A stretch of DNA of 31,658 bases from positions 1 through 31,658 of the forward strand of contig CAZVWQ010000019.1 of assembly GCA_964631275.1 (NCBI GenBank), read 5' to 3'. Of this stretch, positions 1-9,200 are shown piece after piece. The notes beneath the pieces are model-generated. The model saw only the letters and a list, made by a program, of their open reading frames with translations, made no database searches and had not been told where the DNA came from. The translations under genes were made by a program, and so were the position numbers. The stretch is from CAZVWQ01 sp964631275. GTDB taxonomy: Bacteria > Patescibacteriota > JACMRA01. Every line of letters begins with the position of its first letter. Within the stretch, counting starts at the first letter, position 1.

Positions 1-83
1 TTTTTTTTACAATTTACCTTTTATTTATAGGAAAAACTAATGGTTGAACTAAAGCCATGAGTATTTACCTATTTCAAAGAAAA

Positions 84-113
84 AAGTGGCTATTTTGAGC
101 TTATTTTGAGACA
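84..113. repeat. Possible solo arm of repeat family R2
   Basis: About 30 bp just downstream of pilM contain TTTTGAGACAAGCTAT, resembling the R2 right end TTTTGAGACATGATTAT seen in full copies at 24-30 kb. The match is short and AT-rich, so it may be chance. The rest of bases 1-119 shows no gene. Confidence 0.2.
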
Positions 114-119
114 AGCTAT

Positions 120-1145
120 TTATACATCTTCTCTCAAGGCTAGGCCAATAGCTGTTGATAACTGGTTAAGTAAAGGTGTAATATAAGGTTTATAATCGTC
201 GTTGATTTTCATGACGCGACCAGCATTGCCCAAATAAATTGGTATCTGAAAACCTCTAAAATAATTAAGAAATCCAGCTGTATAAACTCCACCCCCTGTA
301 AAGACAATTTTATCCGGGGTTTGGGCTACTTTTTTATTTAGCTCTACAAAAGTCTTAAGCTCAGTATTTAAGATTTCTAGATTTTCGGCTATTGGATTTG
401 GTAACTCATACAAATTAACCAAAGAAAAATCTTTTTTGGCCAACTCTGCAGTATTTTCATCTAGACCTAATTCCTGTACAAAGCTTTCGGTGATTTTTTT
501 AGACCCTACCGAAATATGCGAGCTAGATCTAAGCACTCCATCAATAATTATATTAAAAGTTGTTTGGGTGGCTCCATAGTCAACTAAAACTGTATTCCCA
601 TTGTCAGGATTTAAGGTAGCTCGAATCTGAGATTTAGTTTGATTTTCTAGAGCTACCCCATCCAAGTTGCAGTGTTCTAGTAGATTCTTAGAATTATCAA
701 TCACAAAATCAGGAAGAGCATTAATAATTACTCTTTGTTTGCCTGTATAGGACCTAATCCTTGGATCATTCTCAATAAGGCTCCAGCTAAGACGCATTTC
801 GTCTGGAGGATAGGGTAAAAAATAAGCTGCCTGCTTTTCGATTTCCGCCTGAATTTGTCTACGGGTCATATCTAACTCAAAATCCATAGTAGTCACATAA
901 ACATCCTTGCTAGGTACACTCATTACGGTCTTCACTCCGCCGAAGTCACCTGAATCCATGATATCCTCAATTACTCGGGATAACTGCCTTAATTTGACAC
1001 TGTCCCAATACCCCGTCAAATCGAGATTATGCCGTGCTAAGCCGTAGGTTAATAGTTCACCACCATAACCTTCTCTCTTGACCTCTACCATCTTGATAGA
1101 ATCCGAGCCAATATCAAGACCGATAACAATAGAATTTGCAAACAT
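120..1145 (-). CDS. pilM: Type IV pilus assembly ATPase-like protein PilM
   Basis: Actin-like (FtsA/PilM fold) cytoplasmic protein. In type IV pilus systems PilM binds the PilN tail and links the inner-membrane platform to the motor. Visible signs are the N-terminal phosphate-1 motif GLDIGSDSIK (residues 9-18), an acidic membrane-associated region, the phosphate-2-like VLVDYGATQT (186-195) and the adenosine motif with GGG at 284-286. The 341-residue length is normal for the family. The ATG is the first in frame, and the 160 bp upstream is shared with a divergent gene. No pilB, pilC, pilN or pilO genes are adjacent, so it is separated from the rest of a pilus cluster. Together with dprA further along it fits pilus-based DNA uptake. 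The assignment rests on motifs and overall pattern. Confidence 0.88.
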   Translation of the reverse strand: MFANSIVIGLDIGSDSIKMVEVKREGYGGELLTYGLARHNLDLTGYWDSVKLRQLSRVIEDIMDSGDFGGVKTVMSVPSKDVYVTTMDFELDMTRRQIQAEIEKQAAYFLPYPPDEMRLSWSLIENDPRIRSYTGKQRVIINALPDFVIDNSKNLLEHCNLDGVALENQTKSQIRATLNPDNGNTVLVDYGATQTTFNIIIDGVLRSSSHISVGSKKITESFVQELGLDENTAELAKKDFSLVNLYELPNPIAENLEILNTELKTFVELNKKVAQTPDKIVFTGGGVYTAGFLNYFRGFQIPIYLGNAGRVMKINDDYKPYITPLLNQLSTAIGLALREDV

Positions 1146-1221
1146 TTAGGCAACTTTTGCAGAAGTAAATATAGTGTATCAAACAAACCATTTTCTTTCA
1201 ACTATTTTTTACAAAAACGTT

Positions 1222-1250
1222 TTGACAGAATTATTTTAGTGTGTTATATT
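1222..1250 (+). promoter_or_regulatory. Sigma70-type promoter for the Pro/Gln-rich protein gene
   Basis: A perfect -35 TTGACA (1222-1227), a 17-nt spacer and TATATT (1245-1250) form the cleanest promoter in the window. Transcription would begin near 1257, giving a leader of about 50 nt before the ATG at 1307. The leader shows no Shine-Dalgarno sequence. Confidence 0.65.
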
Positions 1251-1306
1251 TGTTGTTATTTTAACAGAAATTAGACAATTTTAGATTAAAAAAATAAAAT
1301 TTATTT

Positions 1307-1942
1307 ATGGCAACAAGAACGGCAAACCCTCCATTCCAACAATCTAGAGCTGGTGTTATTTCACCACAAACAACTTTAAATGCAGAAATGCCTGCTGAAA
1401 GTATTGAGCAACCTAGCATTGGAGCTTTTGCTGGGCAAATCTCTCAACAACCAACAAGACCACCAGAGAGTGCGGTAAATGGTGTAGTTCCTTTTGTTAG
1501 GAGGCAAGAAGTGCAACCAAATACCGCTCCAACTTTCCCAGTAGCCCTTGGCCCAGAGACCAAACCAACACTTGGAGCAAATTCGAACCAGCCGCCTGCT
1601 CTTGTAAATACAAGTCAAATTCCTGCTGGAGAAATACAACCTGCACCTTCTGGTTTTGAAGGCACAACACAGCCTCCTCAAGTACCAGAAATGCTACCAG
1701 CAAATAACATAGTTCCTTTTACTAGAAAAGAGACTTCAATCTCTCCAGAAAATAAATTAAATAATCCTCATACAAAACCTCCTGCTCCACAACAAACAAG
1801 ATATAATCCAGAACTGTTAAGAAAAGAATCTGATATTAGTGAAGGAGGAGAGAAAGTAACATTATCGGCCTTAAGAGGTGAATTTAGAGGTCCTAATGGT
1901 CCTAATGCTGTCGAGGGAATATTAAATAAACTGCTTCCATAA
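1307..1942 (+). CDS. Pro/Gln-rich, probably disordered protein of unknown function
   Basis: No family recognised. The 211-residue product is rich in Pro, Gln, Asn and Thr, has no signal peptide or membrane segment, and is probably disordered except for a short C-terminal stretch (residues 183-210) that could be helical. It contains a degenerate internal repeat: NGVVPFVRRQE (58-68) and NNIVPFTRKE (133-142), about 75 residues apart. This suggests two copies of a short linear binding motif. It is preceded by the best promoter in the window, which argues for real expression. It lies divergent from pilM and ends 6 bp before the convergent transferase gene. Its composition resembles the C-terminal half of the 354-aa protein at 5124-6188, but no direct homology is evident. 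Confidence 0.7.
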   Translation: MATRTANPPFQQSRAGVISPQTTLNAEMPAESIEQPSIGAFAGQISQQPTRPPESAVNGVVPFVRRQEVQPNTAPTFPVALGPETKPTLGANSNQPPALVNTSQIPAGEIQPAPSGFEGTTQPPQVPEMLPANNIVPFTRKETSISPENKLNNPHTKPPAPQQTRYNPELLRKESDISEGGEKVTLSALRGEFRGPNGPNAVEGILNKLLP

Positions 1943-1948
1943 TCATGA

Positions 1949-3193
1949 TTAACTGCCTAATCCCCTACCCCTCTTTACCCATTCGGTGATGCTAAAAAGT
2001 CCAAGTAGGATTACTCCCTGACCGATTAGTACGTAGACTTTGTACACTGTTGGTAAAAAAATACCTAGAATTGCCGTAAAACTCACGATCAGGTTAGTAA
2101 TTCCAAGCACTTGGAATTTTTTTAGACCCAAATCTTGTAACCTAAAATGCCAATGCCGGCGATCTCCTTCGAGGGGATTTTGTTTGGCCATGATTCTAAG
2201 CAACATCACAAATATAATATCATAAACAAACCAGCCAATCACAGACAAGCTCGTGGCTACCTTAGCTCCAGAAATAATTGATAGTACTCCAATTACAAAG
2301 CCAATCAATAGGCTACCTCCTTCACCTAGATAGACCTTAGCTTGTGGTAAATTCCAAGGCAAAAACCCAGCCAATCCAAAAACCCAAATCAAACTAACCA
2401 CCATAATCATGGGCTGATTAATATAGTCAAATCCAGATATCGTAGCAATAGCAAGCAAGGCAATAATCCCAAAACTACTAACCAGGCCGTCAAGGCCATC
2501 TAGAAATTTAGTTGCCGAGACACACAAACCAAGCCACACAAAAGCCAAAAAATAATGCAAAAAATGATTATCAGGAATTACTTGATTAAAAGGATAAGAC
2601 AAGTCATCAATACTCAATCCACCAAAAAAAATAGTAACCAAAATAGCTACCATCACTGGCAAAATCATAATCTTAGACTTAAACTGATACTTATCATCCA
2701 GATAGCCAGCCACAAAAAGAATCAGTCCAGATAAATAAATCCAATAAATCCTAAAAGTTTCTAGATTCACAAGTAACGGCTCAGTTAAATTAATAGTCAC
2801 TAATTGAGCCAACTTCTCTGGCAAGACGTAAACTTGCATATTTTTGGCGATTAGCCAGGTAAATCCAGTCAAAAAACTAGAACTCAAAATAAACCCCGTC
2901 GCCCCCATCAAAGGAATCGGCTCTAAGTGTTTCTTTCTATCTAAATTCTTATGCGGATGATCCAAGATGCCGTACCTGATAGCAAAACCCATGCTTAACC
3001 AAGTGAAAACATAACTTAAACCAAAATTTAAAATAGCTAATAAAATTATATAAATCCAAATTGAGTTAGGAGTAAGCATGGATAAATGGTTAGAAAATTT
3101 AAAAGATTCATAAAAGTCTTGTTTTGTATCAAATTTGTAAAATTTTAGCCACAAATAAATCTCAATCAATCCTAAAAATAGCCTTTGAGACAT
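1949..3193 (-). CDS. MraY/WecA-family phospho-sugar transferase (glycosyltransferase family 4)
   Basis: Polytopic membrane enzyme that transfers a sugar-1-phosphate from a UDP-sugar to a polyprenyl phosphate (PF00953). Family landmarks in order: the cytoplasmic loop with DRKKHLEPIPLMGA (85-98), the Mg-site DD in GYLDDKYQ (163-170), FLDGLDGL (230-237), YLGEGGSLLIGF (288-299) and the terminal DRRHWHFRLQDLG (344-356). About ten hydrophobic segments are present. The usual GDxGS Asp is Glu here (E291), and the terminal HxHH-type motif is reduced to H346 and H348. The pattern is closer to WecA/TagO than to MraY. The first ~38 residues look non-homologous and part of them lies in an R2 repeat remnant. 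An internal ATG at 3077-3079 (Met39) is a more plausible start. Confidence 0.85.
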   Translation of the reverse strand: MSQRLFLGLIEIYLWLKFYKFDTKQDFYESFKFSNHLSMLTPNSIWIYIILLAILNFGLSYVFTWLSMGFAIRYGILDHPHKNLDRKKHLEPIPLMGATGFILSSSFLTGFTWLIAKNMQVYVLPEKLAQLVTINLTEPLLVNLETFRIYWIYLSGLILFVAGYLDDKYQFKSKIMILPVMVAILVTIFFGGLSIDDLSYPFNQVIPDNHFLHYFLAFVWLGLCVSATKFLDGLDGLVSSFGIIALLAIATISGFDYINQPMIMVVSLIWVFGLAGFLPWNLPQAKVYLGEGGSLLIGFVIGVLSIISGAKVATSLSVIGWFVYDIIFVMLLRIMAKQNPLEGDRRHWHFRLQDLGLKKFQVLGITNLIVSFTAILGIFLPTVYKVYVLIGQGVILLGLFSITEWVKRGRGLGS

Positions 3194-3197
3194 AACT
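3140..3197 (-). repeat. R2 repeat fragment overlapping the transferase 5' end
   Basis: On the plus strand, AAAAATAGCCTTTGAGACAT matches the R2 right half AAAAATAGGTTTTGAGACAT with two differences, and the similarity extends weakly leftwards through the CAATCAA region. The annotated upstream start of the transferase lies inside this element. Confidence 0.45.
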
Positions 3198-3299
3198 AAA
3201 ATTAGAATCTAGTTACTGCCAGGTAAAATCAAAACATCTTTGCGAGATATATTTGGAGTGGAGTGTTTATACCTAGCTTCCGTCTATGAAAAATTACAA

Positions 3300-3327
3300 T
3301 TGACAGTTACCTCAATCTAGACAAAAT
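3300..3327 (+). promoter_or_regulatory. Candidate promoter abutting the RecG-like start
   Basis: TTGACA (3300-3305), a 16-nt spacer and CAAAAT (3322-3327). A start site 6-8 nt further on would fall on or next to the ATG at 3336, implying a leaderless mRNA. No Shine-Dalgarno sequence is visible before this ATG, which is consistent. Confidence 0.35.
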
Positions 3328-3335
3328 CTAAGATA

Positions 3336-4781
3336 ATGTCTAGCCAAAACCTAACTCAGGCAGTCAACCGAATAATTATTGGTGATGTTGGTAGTGGTAA
3401 GACCATCGTATCCTTTTTGATTGGGTTAAGTTATCTTAAAAATCTAGATAGGCAAACTAAAGAAGAATTTTTTAATAAAAAAAAGTTATACCAAAAACCA
3501 AAAAAACTTACTAGAAAAAACTCTAGCAAGTCTATCTCAGAAAAAACTCAACCAAAAACCAAAAAAACTCAAAAATTAGACTTAGAAGAAGAGATTTTAA
3601 ACCCAGCAACTCCTCAAGCAGCTCTTTTGGCACCTACCGAGGTTCTAGCTTATCAGCACTACCAAAATCTATTAGAACTAAAAAATCAACACCAAGAATT
3701 ACTATCCGAAATTAAAATTATTTATTTTTCAGGCAAACAGAATTATTTTGAAGAAGAAAAATTAACATCCAAAAAAATTGAACAAAAAATCCAAGCACAT
3801 TTTCAAGAAAATCCTGCCAATAAAATCTTCTGGATAGGCACCCACGCTCTACTCTTTAAAGATTATATCCAAGCTGATCTAGTCTTGGTCGATGAACAGC
3901 ACAGATTTGGAGTAAACCAGAGACAAAAACTTACTAGAAACAAAAAAATCAACAAAAATACCATTCTTAGTTCACACTTTATCTCCTTAACTGCTACGCC
4001 AATTCCGAGAACTTTGGCCTTAACTTTGTACCGAAATCTAAAACCACAATTTTTAGAAAGATTAAACACTCGTAAAAAAATAGAAACCAAGATTTTAACT
4101 TTTGAAAACTTAAATTTATTTGAAACCGAAATCAAAAATCACCTAAATAAAAATCGTAAAGTTTACATTATTTGTCCTCGGGTGGAAGAAGACGAAGAAG
4201 ACGAAAATTATTGGTCAGTAAATAAAGCTGGAAGGCACTTTCAGAAGATATTTGATGATCAAGTTCTTATGGTTCATGGTAAAAAAGCTGAAAAAAAAGA
4301 TATTCTACAAGAATTTAAAGACTCAAAACAAAAAAATATCCTGGTTTCAACAACTGTAGTAGAAGTTGGAGTTGACGTTCCTACAGCCAGCCTTATTGGG
4401 ATTTTTAACGCCGAGAAGTTTGGTTTGGCCGCCTTACACCAGATCAGAGGAAGAGTAGGAAGAAATAACTACGATGATAATCAATGCTATTTAATAACCG
4501 AAAAAAAGTTTAGTTTTTCTAAAAGACTAAGATTCTTATGCTTATCTCAAGATGGATTTGCTATAGCCGAAAAAGATCTCGAACTTAGGGGTAGCGGGGA
4601 TATTCTAGGTAGAGTTCAGAGTGGCTTTGACTCCGAAATCGAATCTATACTTGGCTTGGATCCAGAGCTATACACTACAATTCAAAGAACTGTGGATGAC
4701 TTAGACTTTGATAATATACAGAATTTACCAAGACTAAAAAAATACCTAGAATCTCAATCTAAGGAAATCTGGAGAGAATAA
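3336..4781 (+). CDS. recG: RecG-type DNA helicase lacking the N-terminal wedge domain
   Basis: Superfamily 2 helicase of the RecG type, which remodels stalled forks and branched DNA. Motifs: Walker A GDVGSGKT (16-23), PTEVLA (100-105), DEQHRFGV (186-193), TATPIPRT (219-226), STTVVEVGVD (338-347), QIRGRVGR (369-376), and the RecG translocation (TRG) region DLELRGSGDILGRVQSGF (414-431). Usual RecG is about 680-700 aa, with ~260 residues (wedge/OB domain and Q-motif) before Walker A; here only 15 residues precede it. An in-frame TAG lies 18 bp upstream of the ATG, and the opposite-strand transferase occupies the DNA beyond 3193, so the missing part is not hidden upstream. A Lys-rich insertion (about 38-88) separates motifs I and Ia. 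The motor is intact, so this is either a minimal RecG variant or an expressed remnant. Confidence 0.82.
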   Translation: MSSQNLTQAVNRIIIGDVGSGKTIVSFLIGLSYLKNLDRQTKEEFFNKKKLYQKPKKLTRKNSSKSISEKTQPKTKKTQKLDLEEEILNPATPQAALLAPTEVLAYQHYQNLLELKNQHQELLSEIKIIYFSGKQNYFEEEKLTSKKIEQKIQAHFQENPANKIFWIGTHALLFKDYIQADLVLVDEQHRFGVNQRQKLTRNKKINKNTILSSHFISLTATPIPRTLALTLYRNLKPQFLERLNTRKKIETKILTFENLNLFETEIKNHLNKNRKVYIICPRVEEDEEDENYWSVNKAGRHFQKIFDDQVLMVHGKKAEKKDILQEFKDSKQKNILVSTTVVEVGVDVPTASLIGIFNAEKFGLAALHQIRGRVGRNNYDDNQCYLITEKKFSFSKRLRFLCLSQDGFAIAEKDLELRGSGDILGRVQSGFDSEIESILGLDPELYTTIQRTVDDLDFDNIQNLPRLKKYLESQSKEIWRE

Positions 4782-5123
4782 ATAATCTTGCTCTAAAACC
4801 TTTCAAAAATCTTTATTTAAACTTTTCATAAAAAATCAACTTTGCTATTTAATATACATATTGTATTGTTAAATTTACTGTATTTATATATTTTTCTTAG
4901 AAAACTAGGAAAATTTGATATTTTTTTAGATAAGGTAGAAATGGAAATTTTTACAAATTAATTTAGTACTTTTTTTCATAAAAATATATTCAAAACAATT
5001 CAAAATATACTAAACTGTTAACTACTCAGTAAATTTTTTTGATCCTGTTTTCTTTATTTAAGGAAACTAAAACCTTCATTTAAATCATTATTTAGTTAGT
5101 ATTTGGGTATAACTGGTTTATTC
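4782..5123. other. Convergent intergenic region, AT-rich
   Basis: 342 bp between the convergent recG-like and 354-aa genes. No open frame or RNA gene is visible. It holds a 31-nt segment near 4892-4922 beginning TTTTTCTTAGAAAACTAG that matches 27 of 31 positions with one near 13827. Only weak A/T hairpins are present, with no convincing terminator. Confidence 0.4.
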
Positions 5124-6188
5124 TTAGCCTCCTAATAAACTATCTAGGCCTTTATTTCTTTGTGGTTGCTGATTAAGAGCTGGTTGATTAGGATTTACTG
5201 GTTGTTGACTTCTAACTGGCTTATGGATTCCAGAGGGTGCTTTCCTAGAATTAAAATTCATTACCTTAGCTGTAGGTACTGGCCTTAAAGGATTCATTGG
5301 TTGAGGTGAACTTTGTTGAATAGGGGGCTGTGAGTTTTTTGGTGGCTGGGGTAGATTATAGTTTTTAGATGGTTGTTGAGTTGGTCTTTGGGGAGAAAAA
5401 TTCGACTGTGGGCCACCAGGTTGTTGTGGAAATTGAGAATTATTAGGTGCGGGGTTTAGGAGTCTTGAATTTGGTGCTTGCAAGATATTTTGTTGATTAA
5501 AGCTTGGACGAAATTGTGGTGTTGGTTTTTTGTTTGGTAGGGTTTGTATCGAGGTGGCTGGTGAAGGAATATCTTGATTTTGCTCAGGACCGTCAACAAT
5601 TTGGGCAACTTGCCCTGGAGTTAATGACTTTCCAGCTTGTCTGTCTCCTTCTTGTAGCTGAAGATCTCGATCTACTCTGAATTTATCTTTTTTGATATCA
5701 AAAATACGCTTGGCTAGCTGAGCTTCCTCGATCTCTTTGAGTTGCTCGGGGGTGAGATTTTCTAAAATGTTTAGTTCATCTATAATTTGAGGATCGAGCG
5801 TTTCTCCAACAGCCAAAGAATAAGCCAAATATTCTATATAAGGAGTAAAAAAATCAGGATATTCTTTTTTTATTTTTTCAATGCTTTTTTCAAATTCTAT
5901 CATTCTAAGCATATTCAAATCTTCTTTGAATTGGGCAATTAAATCTGATATTTTTATTTCAAATTTTTTTAGATATTCTGGTTTTTCTTCGTCAGCAATA
6001 GAATTAAAACGATTTTTATAAAACTCTATTTCTTCGTCTTTGATTAAATAGTGCTCCCAGCCCTCTATCAAAAAATTATAAAACTGATTCCATAAATTTC
6101 TAACATACTCTGAAGCATTGGCTGGAATAACCATATTAAGCTTTTTTTTAAGTTTATTACGGTAATCTGTAACTATTTGTGTAGACAT
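5124..6188 (-). CDS. Helical protein with a Pro/Gln-rich tail, partner of the TrbL-like protein
   Basis: No family recognised. Residues 1-190 are highly charged and predicted helical, with no signal peptide or membrane helix. The segment LTPEQLKEIEEAQ (about 144-156) could form a coiled coil. Residues ~195-354 are low complexity, rich in Pro, Gln, Asn and Ser, and end in a short GLDSLLGG tail. The gene starts 15 bp after the stop of the 1254-aa membrane protein gene and clearly belongs to the same transcript. The context suggests a cytoplasmic partner of that membrane complex; the function is unknown. The ATG at 6186-6188 is chosen because it is the first in frame and gives tight operon spacing. 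Confidence 0.75.
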   Translation of the reverse strand: MSTQIVTDYRNKLKKKLNMVIPANASEYVRNLWNQFYNFLIEGWEHYLIKDEEIEFYKNRFNSIADEEKPEYLKKFEIKISDLIAQFKEDLNMLRMIEFEKSIEKIKKEYPDFFTPYIEYLAYSLAVGETLDPQIIDELNILENLTPEQLKEIEEAQLAKRIFDIKKDKFRVDRDLQLQEGDRQAGKSLTPGQVAQIVDGPEQNQDIPSPATSIQTLPNKKPTPQFRPSFNQQNILQAPNSRLLNPAPNNSQFPQQPGGPQSNFSPQRPTQQPSKNYNLPQPPKNSQPPIQQSSPQPMNPLRPVPTAKVMNFNSRKAPSGIHKPVRSQQPVNPNQPALNQQPQRNKGLDSLLGG

Positions 6189-6203
6189 ATTTATTTATAA
6201 ATT

Positions 6204-9200
6204 TTATAAAGATGTTAATCCAGAAGTATCTATAGATTCGCCGACCATTAATGCTTCAGCTCGTCTCTTATTTTCTTCTAAAGCTTGTAAATTCTGACCA
6301 ACCTCATGCTTTTCTATAATTTCACTTACAACTATATCAGCTCTACTTCTAGCGTCTTGGTTCCATGTTCCTCTATTGTTATTATTTATAACTCCTGCTA
6401 AATTATCTTGAAGACCTTGATTATTCCCTATATACCTACCAACTGTTTGGTTACCTGCGGTAATACTATTGATCTGGTTTAGATTAACAGAACTTCCTGG
6501 TTCTGTAAATAATTTTGTAAGTTCTAAGAATATTTCTCGAGCAGCTTTTTTGGCGACATTTGGATCCTGCAAACCCCCAGTGACTAGGCCTGCTTCAATT
6601 TCTCTTATAATTAGATCGCTTTGATCAGCTAATACAAAGCCTCTAGCGGTATCAATAATAGGTGCTCCCTGATTATGAGCTCTTACTGAACCTTCTAGAG
6701 ATTTTATTTTCATATTTACGCCAGCAGTATGAATAGCTGCATTCTCTAGGTTAGATATTTGCCTTCCTGCTTGTCTGATTGCCTTAATTCTTTCTTCAAG
6801 TAGTATTTCTTTTTCTCTTTGAGATAAACCTGTTGTATTAGGGTCTCCGTATTTGCTAAGAAGTCGAGATATGGCAGTATTATTATTTAGATAATCATAA
6901 CTATCTGTATTTGCGGTTAATAGCTGTTTAATATCTAAAGAGCCATCGTCTACTTGTTCCTTAATACTCATAGTATCAGTGTAATTAACATTAGCTAATT
7001 TAGTTTTTTGTATCTGTTGCTGGTATTGAGGAGTACCACCTCCTTGTCTTGAGCCTCTAGGTTTGGGTAATGTATCCTGATAAGCAGATTGAGCTGTTCT
7101 CCTGACTGCTTTTACTTGTTCTTGTAAAGATTGTAAGCCTTTGACATCGCCTATGCTATGATAATAGTCACTCGCTATTCTTACTATTTCATCATTCATT
7201 AGATCAACTGAAGAAAAAGTCCTATTAGGATTTATAATAATTTCTTGAACTGCTGGTGTTAAAGCATCTTTTGCTTTTCCTTCCTCATCAAAAAAGTCAT
7301 CGTTAAATGATAAATATCTAGCTGTATCGCCACTAAGTAATGCCCTAACTTCATCATCCTCAATCTTACCTTCTTGTTCGGCCTTTCTTATAGCTTTGAG
7401 CGTCATAGAATTACTACCTATTGCATCTAAGATAGTTCGGTCGTTTTTTTTGATTGCATTTGTAACTACTTCTAAGAAGTTGTCGTCTCCAGATAATTTT
7501 CTAGGATCACCGTTAGCTTTTTCAATAGCACTTCTAAGTTCTGCTAAATCAGCTTCTTTAGTACCACTCCTCTCGGTAGAAAAAGCAGCATTAGCCCCTC
7601 TATCATAGGCAGCTTGAGCTTCTTCTGTAGGATCTAACTGCCCTAAAGCCTCAGCAGATACCCTTCTGTAAGGTAAGATACTATTATTACCTAGAACTCT
7701 ATTAACAGAACCAAGTACTCCAGGTGCTTTTCTGGAGGCTAAGGCAAAATTGATTGCGTCTTGTTCTTTTGTACCAGCAAGATCTCTTTTTTCCATATTA
7801 GCAAAGCTATCCCAGTATAATTCTTTCATATGGGTAGCTAAATTTGCAGCTTTATAGCCAGCTCTACCAGTTACAAAATGACCTAGCCCTTGAGAAGCAA
7901 GACCGACAGCTTTTAGACCTAAATTATCGCTTGATGCTAGTTCGTCTGTTTGTTCCGTTAATTTTTTACCCCATCCTGTATTTTTGGCAGCGTATCTGGC
8001 AGGAGCACTTAACCTATATACCCCTTTATTTAGGGCACTGACTCCTTTTGTAATGGCTCCACCAGCTGCTTTTATGTCGGCTTCATAGCTTTTATCAAAC
8101 CAGTCGGAAGTTAAAAACAAAGCTCCAGCAGACATCATACCTACAATTGCAATTCCTACAACCGAAGATAAGCCAGTAATACTCGCATCTATAATATTAT
8201 CATCTGTGTTATTATTAAGTTCAAAAGGTGAGGTCTCGATAATATTAGCAAATGTAGTAGTGAATACTCCGACAATAAAAAAAACTCCAACTACTGCAGG
8301 AGCAAACATAGAGTCAACCAAAAGTCTAATGATAAGTTTTTGACCAGCTTCTTTGGCTTTATCAATTGGGTTAAAATATAAAGCTAAAGCTACTGCTGAA
8401 AAAGCTAAATCAAAAAAAACTCTTACTTTTTGGAATAATACAACTTTAGCAAACTTTAAAAAAGCAAAAGCTGTAATCCCGTATACAGCTAATTCTACTA
8501 CTCTTATACCAATCTGAGCAATCGAAGCTGAAGTTGCTGCCGAGATCCCTCCACTTATAGACTCACCTATGGCCCCTCCTGGAGTAGTACGACTATAACT
8601 ACCTATAGCCGTCATATAAGGAGATAATAAGCTATCTGCAGAAGATATCCAGCTGCTAGGATTACCCCCTTGAGATATTATCAAGAGATAAACCAAACTG
8701 TAACCAAGATTAACCAAAAAAATACCAAGAAAAAAAGAAAAATTGAGTAAAACACCATAATAAATAAGCTTCAAGAAGATATCGCCAATTGATTTATCTG
8801 AAAAAGGTTTGATATCCATCACTTTAGTTAAACCTATAAAGATCATGCTACCGAGGATTATCATATTGCCTAAACCAGCTAGTATTCCCCATAATTCACC
8901 AATAACATTAAGAAAGTTAGGAGCCGCTGGGTTGAGAAGGATTAACCACATCAAAGCATAAGTAATAAAAAACAGAGCTAGCTTAGCTATGTTAGCTAAG
9001 ATCCATAAAGTAATATCAACAATAGTAGCAATTATTATCAAGAAAAATTGTAGAAATTTATCTCCTATTTTCAACAGTGGATTAGTTGTACTACCAGTTA
9101 TTTCTCCTTCGGCCTCATCATTAATAAGACGGTTAGAGTCAAAAGCTCTATTACTATCATCACTAGATAAACAGCTCCAAGAACTACCTGCCCCTCCAGA

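Noticed and set aside
1376..1703. Two minus-strand open frames over the Pro/Gln-rich gene
   Set aside because: Antisense shadows of a biased coding sequence; no start context or family resemblance.
3194..3335. Search for the missing RecG N-terminus by frameshift
   Set aside because: Only about 140 bp are available before the opposite-strand gene, with an in-frame TAG at 3318 and no wedge-domain-like translation in other frames.
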